Of a stretch of DNA of 52,770 nucleotides, positions 42,036 through 51,583 are shown piece by piece (positions within the stretch are counted from its first letter, which is position 1; every line of letters begins with the position of its first letter). The DNA lies in contig WTJU01000044.1 in the NCBI GenBank assembly GCA_011526285.1, forward strand, positions 1 through 52,770, read 5' to 3'. The notes below the pieces were generated by a model. The model searched no databases and was not told where the DNA came from. It saw nothing but the letters and a program-made list of their open reading frames with translations. This DNA comes from Candidatus Arcticimaribacter sp. GTDB taxonomy: Bacteria; Bacteroidota; Bacteroidia; Flavobacteriales; Flavobacteriaceae. Made by a program: the position numbers and the translations under genes.

Positions 42036-43643
42036 TTAGGGGAGTTCTATCCAGCTAAACTCAAGTTTTAATGGGTCTAGATTTTCGAAGAGATGCGGGA
42101 GTAAGGTGTCTCCGTAGTCTAAGTAGAATTCAAAGAAATTCGCCTGCCTTTCTTGCAAACTTTCATGCGGAAAAAGTAACTCGTGTAGGGCTGTTAAACG
42201 TTCTACATGATCTACAAGTTTCTTTTTTTGGGCATTTAATAATCGTTTTTCTAAACGGTCAATTCCTTTGAATTGTTTTTGTTTTTGGGCGTTCACTGTT
42301 CCCTCAAAAGAAGGATCGGTTTCTGCCACCAAGCCTTCCAAGTAATCGAACTGTTCAGTTAACTTTTCTTTGAACGGTTGAAGGTCTAAGTCAATGTTAC
42401 TAATCTCCCGAATTTTTTTGTTGATGAGTGGTGTCCGCTTTAAAAACATCGTTTCAGGATCAAGCCCTAAACGCGCTAATTTCTGATTGTTTTTTTTGCT
42501 AACAATTAATGCAGAATTTCGCAATAGCAAGAGTGGAAATGGGATGTTCTCAGCTTTAAAATAATTTTTTAATTGAAGCCAATAGGCAATTTCTCCTCCT
42601 CCACCTATATAACATAGGTTGGGTAAAAGTACTTCTTGGTAGAGGGGTCGCATTAATACATTGGGGGAAAAACGCTCCGGATAGTTATCCACTTCCGCCA
42701 ACAATTCTTCTGCTGAAAATGTTTTTTCACCATCGGCTAATGCAAACCCACTGGTGGTGTTTACAATGCGTTCTCGCTTTTCATCGGTCAGGTAAAATAA
42801 ATTTATCTCCCGAGGATTGACTTGTGGGCTATACGCTTTATTGTACTTATCCTTTAATTCTTGAATGGATTGATTGACCACTTTCTCGCAGGTATTTTGA
42901 GTTAATTCATTTTTGATGTAAGGGATGAATTTCTCTTTTAAATGGGGGTTGTCTGCATCGAGTATTACCAAACCATAATCAGCAAAAAGTTCATGCACCA
43001 AGCGAAGGGTTGCCTCTGCTAATGTTGAAGCAGATTGGTACGTCTGTTTTATCCACTGTTTTATTTTGTTGGCAGATTTACTTTCGCCCAATTCTTGCTC
43101 AAAACGATGCAAGAGGGGTGCAAGTTCTTCTAGGCTTAAACGACCTACTGCCCCGCTGCTTTCTTGTGACCATTTAATTTTTTTCCCTTTAAAATTAAAA
43201 AAGGAAATTTCATCAAAGTCGTGATCTTCTGTTGCCATCCAATAAACGGGAACAAAATCGTGTTTAGGGTATTTTACTTTTAGTTGTTGACACAGCTTAA
43301 TGGTCGAAATGATTTTATAGACAAAATATAAAGGGCCCGTAAAAAGGTTTAACTGATGGCCAGTGGTTATGGTAAAGGTGGTCGGTACTGTTAGTAATGC
43401 TATATTTTGATTTACCAATTCGCTGTCTGGTAATTCTTGGTACTGTTGCTTCAATGCCTTAACCAGAAGCTGTCGAGCACTTTCTGAAAAATGCGCTTCT
43501 TTATGTTTAATTTGCGCCTTAAAGGCATCGCTATCAATTGCTTTGGTTTGGAACGCCTCCAAAGCTGGATGCTGATCGACAAGATCACAAATGAGTGGAG
43601 AAAAATAGCCGGTATTACGATATGGAATACGGGTCAAAGGCAT
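42036..43643 (-). CDS. bshC: bacillithiol biosynthesis cysteine-adding enzyme
   Basis: FTITTGHQLNLFTGPLYFVYKIISTI, FVPVYWMATEDHDFDEISFF, LPNLCYIGGGGEIAYWLQLK. Confidence 0.93.
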   Translation of the reverse strand: MPLTRIPYRNTGYFSPLICDLVDQHPALEAFQTKAIDSDAFKAQIKHKEAHFSESARQLLVKALKQQYQELPDSELVNQNIALLTVPTTFTITTGHQLNLFTGPLYFVYKIISTIKLCQQLKVKYPKHDFVPVYWMATEDHDFDEISFFNFKGKKIKWSQESSGAVGRLSLEELAPLLHRFEQELGESKSANKIKQWIKQTYQSASTLAEATLRLVHELFADYGLVILDADNPHLKEKFIPYIKNELTQNTCEKVVNQSIQELKDKYNKAYSPQVNPREINLFYLTDEKRERIVNTTSGFALADGEKTFSAEELLAEVDNYPERFSPNVLMRPLYQEVLLPNLCYIGGGGEIAYWLQLKNYFKAENIPFPLLLLRNSALIVSKKNNQKLARLGLDPETMFLKRTPLINKKIREISNIDLDLQPFKEKLTEQFDYLEGLVAETDPSFEGTVNAQKQKQFKGIDRLEKRLLNAQKKKLVDHVERLTALHELLFPHESLQERQANFFEFYLDYGDTLLPHLFENLDPLKLEFSWIELP

Positions 43644-43645
43644 AG

Positions 43646-43653
43646 CAAAATTA
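43646..43653 (-). promoter_or_regulatory. -7 element candidate abutting the bshC start
   Basis: Minus strand TAATTTTG-CT-ATG. Confidence 0.45.
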
Positions 43654-43735
43654 ATTCTGTTAAAGATATTCCATCTGCCAAGAATAGAAAAAAATATCTT
43701 AGAAATTATATCTTTACCCTACATAGATATATCAC

Positions 43736-46183
43736 ATGAAAAAGCTATTCATTGCGCTAAATTTCTTAGCAATCAGTTCCCTATTTGGTCAAGTTCAATC
43801 TCCTGAAACCTTTTTAGGCTATGCATTGGGCACCCAATTTAGCCGCCATCATCAAGTTATTGATTACGTAAAGCACGTGGCTGCAGCCTCTGCGCATGCA
43901 AAAACCAAATCTTATGGTAAAACTTACGAAGGAAGAACGCTACAACTAGTATACCTTTCATCTCCTGAAAATTTAGCACAACTAGAGGCTTTACGAAAAG
44001 ATCATCTACGCAGTATAGGCTATGAAACTGGGGCGCGAGAAACCACAAAAGAATTTAGTGTGGTTTGGTTGAGTTACAACGTTCATGGAAATGAATCAAC
44101 CAGTACAGAGGCAGCAATGAAAACGCTCTACACCCTAGTTACTGAAAAACAAGAATGGCTTGAGAATTTAGTTGTCATTATGGATCCATGTATTAACCCT
44201 GACGGACGTGATCGCTATGTTAACTGGTACAACCAAGTGAAAAGCACCCCTTTTGATATTGATCCTAGGGCAAACGAGCATTTTGAAGATTGGCCGGGAG
44301 GACGTTACAACCACTACTACCATGACCTTAATCGTGACTGGGCATGGTTAAGCCAAATAGAAAGTCAACAACGCCTACCAGAATATTTATCATGGATGCC
44401 ACAAATTCATGTCGATTTTCATGAGCAAGGCGTAGATAGTCCCTATTATTTTGCTCCCGCAGTTGAACCCTATCATGAAGTACTCACAGATTTTCAACGT
44501 GAATTTCAAATAACCATTGGAAAAAACCATGCACGTTATTTTGATGAGGAGGGCTGGCTATACTTTACTGATGATGTTTTTGACTTGCTTTACCCGGGCT
44601 ACGGAGACACCTATCCCATGTTAAACGGAGGTATTGGAATGACCTATGAGCAAGGAGGTAGCGGTCGCGCAGGACTTGGGATTCTAAACAGTGTTGGGGA
44701 TGTGTTGAGTTTGAAAGATCGAATTGCGCACCACTATACCAGCGGTCTGTCAACCGTAGAGGTTGCCTACAATAATGTGGCGCGTTTAAATCAAGAATTT
44801 CAAGCCTTCCATGCGAAACAAAAAGGGAAATATGCCCATTATGTACTCAGTGGAAATGACGATAAATTAAAAGGATTAAAAGATCTTTTGGCCCAACATC
44901 AAATTCCAGTTAAAGCCTTGGCCCAAGATACCAACATAAAAGGAATTGAGTACAGCAATCAAAAAACAAAAAGCACCTCTTTTTCTTCTGGGGCTTTAGT
45001 CATTAACGGGAATGATAAAAAGAGTCGACTTATTCAAGCGTTGTTTGAACCAAGAACAGCTTTCTCCGATTCGTTGACCTATGACATTACCTCGTGGTCG
45101 CTACCTTATGCGCATGGGCTTAAAGCAATCGCCACAAATCAAAAACTAACCACTGTTGCTTTTAATGAAAAAACAGCAGAAACGCAACTCAATCCAAAAG
45201 CCTATGCCTATGCGGCAGAACGAAAGTCATTGACAGATGGAAAATTTCTTGCTGGGTTAATGAAAGCTGGACTGAGGGTTTATTACAATAGTGTTCCATT
45301 AACAAACGGAGGAAAATTATGGGATCGCGGGAGTGTTTTTGTGCTTCGAGGTGAAAACCGACAAACAGAAAATTTGGCGCAAACCATCGAAAATATTGCT
45401 GCAGCGACTGGACAAGAAGTTACTGCATTGGCTTCTGGCTTCTCAGATGCTGGTCCTGACTTAGGGTCCAACAAAATGCAATTCATTTCAAACCGTAAGG
45501 TGGGTATTTTAAAAAGCGATCAAGCAACACCTGCAGCTTATGGGGAGGTGTGGCACTTTTTTGAGCAACAACTTCACTACCCTATACGCCAGCTTAGCGA
45601 AGACCGTTTAACGGAGCGTTTTTTGAATGAGCTTGATGTTTTAATCGTTCCTTCTGGCTATTATGGAAACCTGCTAGACAATGAAGGTAAAGGTGCACTA
45701 ATGCAATGGATTCGCAAAGGGGGACGTGTAGTAGCCATTGGTAATGCTGTTCGATCATTTGCTAATCACGATGGCTTTTCTCTAACGCGAAAAGACACCG
45801 ACGAGGAGGAAGCAAAAACACCATATGGAGATCAAGAGCGAGAATCCATTCGCTCTTCTATTTATGGAAGTATTTACAAAGCGACTGTTGATGCTACTCA
45901 CCCACTTGCAGCTGGTTATAGCTCAAATTATTTTAGTCTAAAAACGAGAGCAACGGCTTATAATTTGCTCGAAGGGTATGGCACTGTTGCTTATTTACCC
46001 AAAAATGCTCAGCCTTTTGCTGGCTTTAGCGGAGACAAAGCAATAAAAGCACAAAGTGAATCTTTACTGGTTGGTACAGAACGCTACGGAAGAGGCTCTG
46101 TTGTTTACTTGGTGGATAATCCTTTGTATCGTAACTTTTGGGAAAACGGGAAGTTGTGGCTGGTTAATGCTATCTTCATGTAA
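43736..46183 (+). CDS. M14 family zinc carboxypeptidase, secreted
   Basis: Signal peptide; VVWLSYNVHGNESTSTEAAMKTLY (HxxE), MDPCINPDGRDRYVNWYN, QIHVDFHEQG. Confidence 0.9.
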   Translation: MKKLFIALNFLAISSLFGQVQSPETFLGYALGTQFSRHHQVIDYVKHVAAASAHAKTKSYGKTYEGRTLQLVYLSSPENLAQLEALRKDHLRSIGYETGARETTKEFSVVWLSYNVHGNESTSTEAAMKTLYTLVTEKQEWLENLVVIMDPCINPDGRDRYVNWYNQVKSTPFDIDPRANEHFEDWPGGRYNHYYHDLNRDWAWLSQIESQQRLPEYLSWMPQIHVDFHEQGVDSPYYFAPAVEPYHEVLTDFQREFQITIGKNHARYFDEEGWLYFTDDVFDLLYPGYGDTYPMLNGGIGMTYEQGGSGRAGLGILNSVGDVLSLKDRIAHHYTSGLSTVEVAYNNVARLNQEFQAFHAKQKGKYAHYVLSGNDDKLKGLKDLLAQHQIPVKALAQDTNIKGIEYSNQKTKSTSFSSGALVINGNDKKSRLIQALFEPRTAFSDSLTYDITSWSLPYAHGLKAIATNQKLTTVAFNEKTAETQLNPKAYAYAAERKSLTDGKFLAGLMKAGLRVYYNSVPLTNGGKLWDRGSVFVLRGENRQTENLAQTIENIAAATGQEVTALASGFSDAGPDLGSNKMQFISNRKVGILKSDQATPAAYGEVWHFFEQQLHYPIRQLSEDRLTERFLNELDVLIVPSGYYGNLLDNEGKGALMQWIRKGGRVVAIGNAVRSFANHDGFSLTRKDTDEEEAKTPYGDQERESIRSSIYGSIYKATVDATHPLAAGYSSNYFSLKTRATAYNLLEGYGTVAYLPKNAQPFAGFSGDKAIKAQSESLLVGTERYGRGSVVYLVDNPLYRNFWENGKLWLVNAIFM

Positions 46184-46193
46184 ACCGTGGCAT

Positions 46194-46201
46194 TAATTTT
46201 G
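46194..46201 (+). promoter_or_regulatory. -7 element candidate for the LVIVD lipoprotein
   Basis: TAATTTTG 25 nt upstream of the ATG at 46227. Confidence 0.4.
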
Positions 46202-46226
46202 TTGATTTTATAATAAAACCGTCAAA

Positions 46227-47549
46227 ATGAAATTATTTTCCCTTTCTTTCCTGCGCCTATTTTTAGTTGGTCTCTTGTTTTCGAGTTGCATTATCTTCCA
46301 CGAGGAAGTTATAGATGATGAAGACCTAGTAGATGTTACTTACATCTTACCTGTTTATGAGACCACTTCACAACTCGTTCAAAAGGTAAGTGTTGATGCG
46401 CCAAAAGATTATGCAGAAGCAGGAAAGATAGTGACCTATCAGCACTATATATTTATTAATAAACCTCAAGAAGGGATTCATGTAGTAGACAATAGCGATC
46501 CTGCCAACCCGCAGAATCTTCACTTTATTTCCATTCCGGGTTCTTTAGATATGAGTATCATAGACGATCATTTGTACAGTGATATGTATTCTGCATTGGT
46601 GGTCTTTGATATCAGTGAAATTACTTCCCCTGAACTGATTGAAGACTACACAGTTGAAGAGGTATTTTACTACGATCCATACATTACCTTAGACGCATCG
46701 GTTAACTTCGCTGAAATTGGAGAATATACGCGTTATGAAGGCATTGACACTAGTTTAGGAATTGTTACTAGCTGGAGAACAGAGATTAGAAGAGAGCCGC
46801 TTGAAGATCAACAACTGCGCTATCTCACATTAGAAAGTGCTGATGTAGCTGCTACCTCATCTGGAGAAGATTCAGCTTTTGGAGAGGTGTCTACTGCAGG
46901 TTCTATGACCCGTTTTCTTCCTATTGATCGTTTTTTATACACCATCAATTTTAATGAATTGATGTTGTTTTCAATTGCAGACGATTATCGTCCGAGTCGT
47001 TTCGCGCGTCTGGACACTAGCACACAAGCCGAGACCCTTTTTCAACTGAATGATCTTCTCTTTGTTGGATCAACTACAGGGATGTTAATGTATGATGTTT
47101 CACGTCCAGACAACCCAAATTACATTAACAGCATTGAGCACTTCAGAAGTTGCGACCCTGTTGTTGCAGACCTGAGTTATGCCTATGTAACGCTTCGTGG
47201 GGGAACCAATTGCTTTACCGAAACGAACGAATTACAAATTATAGACATTCGAGATCCTCAAAACTTAACTGTGGTTTCACGACAAGTGATGTTTAATCCA
47301 CATGGCTTAGCCATTCATGACGATTTTTTATTGGTCTGTGATGGAAGTGCAGGCATTAAAGTTTTGGATGTTAGTGACCGTGAAAACCCCGAAGTAGTGA
47401 CCACCGAGAGTGTTCCGTTTGCTTATGATATAATTGTAGACTATCCCAGTGCAGTAGTGGTTGGAGAAGGGGTTATTTATCAGTATGATCTAAGCGCTTT
47501 ACCTGCCATAACAAAGACAGCAGAATTAACGCTAAGCACTAAGCAATAG
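46227..47549 (+). CDS. LVIVD-repeat lipoprotein
   Basis: Lipobox LLFSSC followed by acidic stretch; repeats GIHVVDNSDPANPQNLHFI, LMYDVSRPDNPNYI, LQIIDIRDPQNLTVV, IKVLDVSDRENPEVV. Confidence 0.82.
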   Translation: MKLFSLSFLRLFLVGLLFSSCIIFHEEVIDDEDLVDVTYILPVYETTSQLVQKVSVDAPKDYAEAGKIVTYQHYIFINKPQEGIHVVDNSDPANPQNLHFISIPGSLDMSIIDDHLYSDMYSALVVFDISEITSPELIEDYTVEEVFYYDPYITLDASVNFAEIGEYTRYEGIDTSLGIVTSWRTEIRREPLEDQQLRYLTLESADVAATSSGEDSAFGEVSTAGSMTRFLPIDRFLYTINFNELMLFSIADDYRPSRFARLDTSTQAETLFQLNDLLFVGSTTGMLMYDVSRPDNPNYINSIEHFRSCDPVVADLSYAYVTLRGGTNCFTETNELQIIDIRDPQNLTVVSRQVMFNPHGLAIHDDFLLVCDGSAGIKVLDVSDRENPEVVTTESVPFAYDIIVDYPSAVVVGEGVIYQYDLSALPAITKTAELTLSTKQ

Positions 47550-48843
47550 GCTCTGCATACAAATCAAAGTCTGACGCCTCGGTGACTTTAAGATTGACAA
47601 ATTCACCTTGTTTTAAGTAATGCTTTTGGGCGTCAACCAGTACTTCGTTGTCTACGTCTGGAGAATCCATTTCTGTTCTACCAACAAAGTAATTGCCTTC
47701 TTTACGGTCGATGATACAACGATAGGTTTTTCCAACTTTTTCTTGATTAAGTTCCCACGATATTTGTGATTGAATCTCCATAATTTCAGAAGAACGTCGC
47801 TGTTTTTCTTCTTCTGCTACATCGTCTTCCAATTGGTAGGCATGGGTGTTTTCTTCGTGTGAATAGGTAAAACAACCCAGACGTTCAAAACGCATCTCTT
47901 TTACCCATTGTTTAAGTTCTTCAAAATCGGCTTCACTCTCACCTGGGTACCCTACAATCAAACTAGTACGAAGGGTAATTCCGGGAACTGCTGCTCTAAA
48001 TTCGTTTAAAAGAGCTGTTGTTTTTGCTTTTGTGGTTCCGCGGCGCATCGATTTTAAGACACTATCAGAAATATGCTGTAATGGAATGTCTAAATAATTG
48101 CAAATTTTTGGTTCGCGCTTCATTACTTCTAGCACCTCCATAGGAAAACCGGTAGGGAAAGCGTAGTGCAAACGAATCCACTCGATGCCTTCTACTTTCA
48201 CTAAAGCTTCTAGTAATTCTGCTAGGTTGCGTTTTTTGTATAGATCTAAACCGTAATAGGTTAAATCTTGTGCAATTAGAATGAGCTCTTTCACTCCGTC
48301 TTTTGCCAAATTTTCAGCTTGTTTCACCAAGTCTTCAATGGGTGTAGAACGGTGTTTCCCGCGCATTAAAGGAATCGCGCAGAAAGAACATGGGCGATCA
48401 CACCCTTCTGAGATTTTAAAGTAAGCGTAATTCTTAGGAGTAGTTGTCATGCGCTCCCCCAACAATTCGTGTTTATAATCTGCTTCGAGTGCTTTTAGTA
48501 ACTCTGGTAATTGACTGGTACCAAAATATTGATCTACTTGTGGAATTTCAGCCTCAAGATCGGGCTTGTAACGTTCACTCAAGCAACCGGTAACATAGAC
48601 TTTATCTAGCTCTCCTGCTTCTTTTCGCTTAATGTTTTCAAGTATGGTATTGACAGATTCTTCTTTGGCATTGTCAATAAAACCGCAGGTGTTAATTACA
48701 ACTATATTTCCGTCCTCTTCATGTACAACATCTTTACCACTTGCTTTGAGTTGCCCCATTAACACCTCTGAGTCGTAGATGTTTTTAGAGCAACCTAGGG
48801 TGATCACGTTGATTTTATTCTGCTTGGTCGTTTTTGTCCGCAT
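47539..48843 (-). CDS. rimO: ribosomal protein S12 methylthiotransferase RimO
   Basis: INVITLGCSKNIYDSEVLMGQL, ISEGCDRPCSFCAIPLMRGKHRS (radical SAM CxxxCxxC), TRAM-like C-terminus. Confidence 0.96.
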   Translation of the reverse strand: MRTKTTKQNKINVITLGCSKNIYDSEVLMGQLKASGKDVVHEEDGNIVVINTCGFIDNAKEESVNTILENIKRKEAGELDKVYVTGCLSERYKPDLEAEIPQVDQYFGTSQLPELLKALEADYKHELLGERMTTTPKNYAYFKISEGCDRPCSFCAIPLMRGKHRSTPIEDLVKQAENLAKDGVKELILIAQDLTYYGLDLYKKRNLAELLEALVKVEGIEWIRLHYAFPTGFPMEVLEVMKREPKICNYLDIPLQHISDSVLKSMRRGTTKAKTTALLNEFRAAVPGITLRTSLIVGYPGESEADFEELKQWVKEMRFERLGCFTYSHEENTHAYQLEDDVAEEEKQRRSSEIMEIQSQISWELNQEKVGKTYRCIIDRKEGNYFVGRTEMDSPDVDNEVLVDAQKHYLKQGEFVNLKVTEASDFDLYAEPIA

Positions 48844-49828
48844 AATTTAATACGCGCTGGAGAAACTCCAGCGTGGCTTCTTTTACTTCGTGATGATTGT
48901 CGGTTACGAGTGCTGAGGCAATTTCATGTGCACCTGCATTGGGGAAAGCTTGCTCGTGTTTCAGGGCATTAGGTGTTCCAAGGGCTTTAAACATCTCGCG
49001 CATGGCGGCTACTGAAACAACGGGGTCTTGGGCTGTTTCATTTTTGTAATAAAAACCTGAAAACACAGGAACGGTTACTTTATTAAAGGTTGCAGGAACC
49101 ATAGCAGTTTCTAACAACTTTTGCATTTGCACTGGGGCTTCTAAACGATATTTTGTGGTCCAATACTGTTTTTTTGTCTCTGACGGATTGACCATTTGGT
49201 GGTATAGTCCGCCTTCAACCTGACGAATAATTTGTAATCCCCACGGTAAGGTTGCTACAAAATCTAAGGGGTGGTTTATTCGGATATTAGGCGCATATAA
49301 AACCAAAGCCGCTAAATCTGGATGGGAAGCTGCTAGGGCTAAAGCCAATGTGCAACCGGTTGATGTTCCCATTAAGATTACTTTTTTACCGAGTAATTTG
49401 CCTACTGCCAACGCCTCTCTGGCACTGTCTAGGGATTTTTCACCGGTATACTCTAGCAGGCCTTCTGCTGAGTCTAAACCGTGCGCATAAAGTCGCGGAA
49501 GATAAATATTCGCTCCCATGGCTTTTGCAACTTCAAGGTGAACGGGTGAACCGTCTGCAGTACTTCCTGAAAATCCGTGAAGATATACAATAGCATAGTC
49601 TGTTTGCTGCGGAATAGAATCGGCAAAGATTAGCTTGGACTCATTATCGGGTTTTATGTTTGGATAGGCGGCGTTTTGGCTGGCTACCCAATTGGGTAAT
49701 TCGGCTAAGGAAAGGTTTAATTCCGGTACAGGTTTCTCAATAACAGGAGCCTCTACTGTAGGCCCCATAAAGAAAATTACAAGTAATAATAATAGTACGC
49801 CTAAAAAGGCTTTCAAGATTTTTTTCAT
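48815..49828 (-). CDS. alpha/beta hydrolase, membrane-anchored or secreted
   Basis: AIVYLHGFSGSTADGSP, ILMGTSTGCTLALALA (GTSTG nucleophile elbow). Start trimmed to MKKILKAFLG at 49828. Confidence 0.85.
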   Translation of the reverse strand: MKKILKAFLGVLLLLLVIFFMGPTVEAPVIEKPVPELNLSLAELPNWVASQNAAYPNIKPDNESKLIFADSIPQQTDYAIVYLHGFSGSTADGSPVHLEVAKAMGANIYLPRLYAHGLDSAEGLLEYTGEKSLDSAREALAVGKLLGKKVILMGTSTGCTLALALAASHPDLAALVLYAPNIRINHPLDFVATLPWGLQIIRQVEGGLYHQMVNPSETKKQYWTTKYRLEAPVQMQKLLETAMVPATFNKVTVPVFSGFYYKNETAQDPVVSVAAMREMFKALGTPNALKHEQAFPNAGAHEIASALVTDNHHEVKEATLEFLQRVLNYADKNDQAE

Positions 49829-49832
49829 TGAC

Positions 49833-50783
49833 TTAATTAAAAAATGAATGAACAAAGGCAGCACTATCAAAGATTTTTAGGTCTTCAATGCCTTCACCTA
49901 CGCCAATAAATTTGACTGGAATTTGAAATTGATCAGAGATTCCCATAACAACTCCACCTTTTGCTGTTCCATCTAGTTTGGTAATTGCTAAGGCAGTCAC
50001 CTCTGTCGCTGCGGTAAATTGCTTTGCCTGCTCAAAGGCATTCTGTCCGGTTGAACCGTCTAGCACTAAAAGAACTTCATGGGGTGCGTTGGGTACAATT
50101 TTATCCATTACACGTTTCACTTTAGTCAACTCATTCATGAGATTAACTTTATTGTGTAATCGCCCAGCGGTGTCGATCAGCACCACATCGGCTTGCTGTT
50201 TCACTGCCGACTGTAAGGTGTCGAATGCAACAGAAGCGGGATCGCTTCCCATTTCTTGTTTCACCAAATTAACCTTAGAGCGATCTGCCCAAACTTGTAG
50301 CTGATCAATTGCGCCGGCACGAAACGTATCGGCTGCGCCCAAAACAACTTTCTTTCCCGCTTGGGAAAACTGATGCGAAAGCTTTCCTATGGTGGTTGTT
50401 TTCCCCACGCCATTAACTCCTACTACCATAATGACATGCGGTTGATGCCCATAGTCTTGTGCGAAGTTAAAATCACTTTCTTTTTCTTGTGCTGCTAAAA
50501 TAGCCATGATTTCTTCTTGCAAAATCTGTCGTAAAGCATCTGTCCCCAAATATTTGTCCTTGGCAACACGTGCTTCAATTGCATCAATAATTTTTAAGGT
50601 AGTAGGCACACCTACATCAGCAGTAATAAGTACTTCCTCCAAGTCATCTAGCACAGCTGCATCTACCGAAGAGCGTCCTGCTATAGCAGTGCTAAACTTA
50701 GAGAAAAAGGACTTCTTGGTTGTCTCTAGTCCTTTATTCAATTGAGGGTCTTCTCCTGAAAATAGTTTTCCTAAAATGCTCAT
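49833..50783 (-). CDS. ftsY: signal recognition particle receptor FtsY
   Basis: VVGVNGVGKTTTIGKLSHQ, AADTFRAGAIDQLQVW, LIDTAGRLHNKVNLMNEL, TKLDGTAKGG. ATG at 50783 (MSILGKLF). Confidence 0.97.
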   Translation of the reverse strand: MSILGKLFSGEDPQLNKGLETTKKSFFSKFSTAIAGRSSVDAAVLDDLEEVLITADVGVPTTLKIIDAIEARVAKDKYLGTDALRQILQEEIMAILAAQEKESDFNFAQDYGHQPHVIMVVGVNGVGKTTTIGKLSHQFSQAGKKVVLGAADTFRAGAIDQLQVWADRSKVNLVKQEMGSDPASVAFDTLQSAVKQQADVVLIDTAGRLHNKVNLMNELTKVKRVMDKIVPNAPHEVLLVLDGSTGQNAFEQAKQFTAATEVTALAITKLDGTAKGGVVMGISDQFQIPVKFIGVGEGIEDLKIFDSAAFVHSFFN

Positions 50784-50795
50784 GGTCTTGTACAA

Positions 50796-50822
50796 AAAAA
50801 GCTACTGTAAAAGTAGCTTTTT
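50796..50822 (-). terminator. terminator hairpin downstream of rpmB-rpmG-DUF4295
   Basis: AAAAAGCTAC-N7-GTAGCTTTTT inverted repeat between the DUF4295 stop and the ftsY start; A/T flanks make it potentially bidirectional. Confidence 0.75.
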
Positions 50823-50845
50823 CTAAACAACTAAAAGGTTGTGAA

Positions 50846-50998
50846 TTATTGTTTGCTCAACCAATCATTCGCTTGGTCTGGAGCTGTAATGGTTTCAACG
50901 AAAGAATATGATTTTGAATCACCTTTCTTTACCATTTTAATTACTTTGGTTAAACGCTTTGAACCTGTTTGTAAGGTTGCAACTGATTTCTTTGCCAT
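50846..50998 (-). CDS. DUF4295 family small protein (50 aa), missing from the supplied ORF track
   Basis: Manual translation MAKKSVATLQTGSKRLTKVIKMVKKGDSKSYSFVETITAPDQANDWLSKQ; immediately downstream of rpmG. Confidence 0.88.
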   Translation of the reverse strand: MAKKSVATLQTGSKRLTKVIKMVKKGDSKSYSFVETITAPDQANDWLSKQ

Positions 50999-51000
50999 AA

Positions 51001-51183
51001 CTATTTAATTTCTTTGTGAACAGTCATTTTCTTCAAGATCGGGTTGAATTTTTTAATTTCTAAACGATCAGGAGTATTCTTTTTATTTTTTGTCGTGATA
51101 TAACGAGACGTTCCTGGTTGTCCAGAGGCTTTGTGCTCTGTACACTCTAAAATAACTTGAACGCGGTTTCCTTTTTTTGCCAT
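51001..51183 (-). CDS. rpmG: 50S ribosomal protein L33
   Basis: [52 protein letters not shown]. Confidence 0.97.
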   Translation of the reverse strand: MAKKGNRVQVILECTEHKASGQPGTSRYITTKNKKNTPDRLEIKKFNPILKKMTVHKEIK

Positions 51184-51193
51184 GGTAAATAGT

Positions 51194-51427
51194 TTATAGT
51201 ACGCCTTGGGCCTTAGCTTCTTTTAATACCGCTGAGATCCCTTTACGGTTAATCGTTTTCAAGACAGAAGTAGAAATTTTTAATGTTACCCACTTGTCTT
51301 CTTCTGGAATGTAAAAGCGCTTCTTGATCAAATTTACTTCAAAACGACGCTTGGTTCTGTTCAACGCTTTTGACACGTTGTTCCCAAACTGTGCGCGTTT
51401 TCCACTAATTTCACAAACTCTTGACAT
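51194..51427 (-). CDS. rpmB: 50S ribosomal protein L28
   Basis: [39 protein letters not shown]. Confidence 0.97.
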   Translation of the reverse strand: MSRVCEISGKRAQFGNNVSKALNRTKRRFEVNLIKKRFYIPEEDKWVTLKISTSVLKTINRKGISAVLKEAKAQGVL

Positions 51428-51462
51428 AATTGTAGTTTTTACTGTTCCTTATAAACAGGATG

Positions 51463-51492
51463 CAAATTTAATTTTTTTTATTGAGTTACAAA
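51463..51492 (-). promoter_or_regulatory. Bacteroidota sigma-ABfr-type promoter for rpmB
   Basis: Minus strand TTTG-N18-TAAATTTG, an exact match to the TTTG / TAnnTTTG consensus with permissible spacing; 35 nt before the rpmB ATG. Confidence 0.75.
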
Positions 51493-51555
51493 ACTCTTGC
51501 ACTTAAAAAATTTAGTAGTTTTTTTGATTTAAAATAGCGGCATTCAACAATTTTA

Positions 51556-51563
51556 TATCTTTG
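51556..51563 (+). promoter_or_regulatory. -7 element candidate for the HEAGH lipoprotein gene
   Basis: TATCTTTG 20 nt upstream of the ATG at 51584. Confidence 0.5.
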
Positions 51564-51583
51564 TGTTCTTGTTACTATATGCT

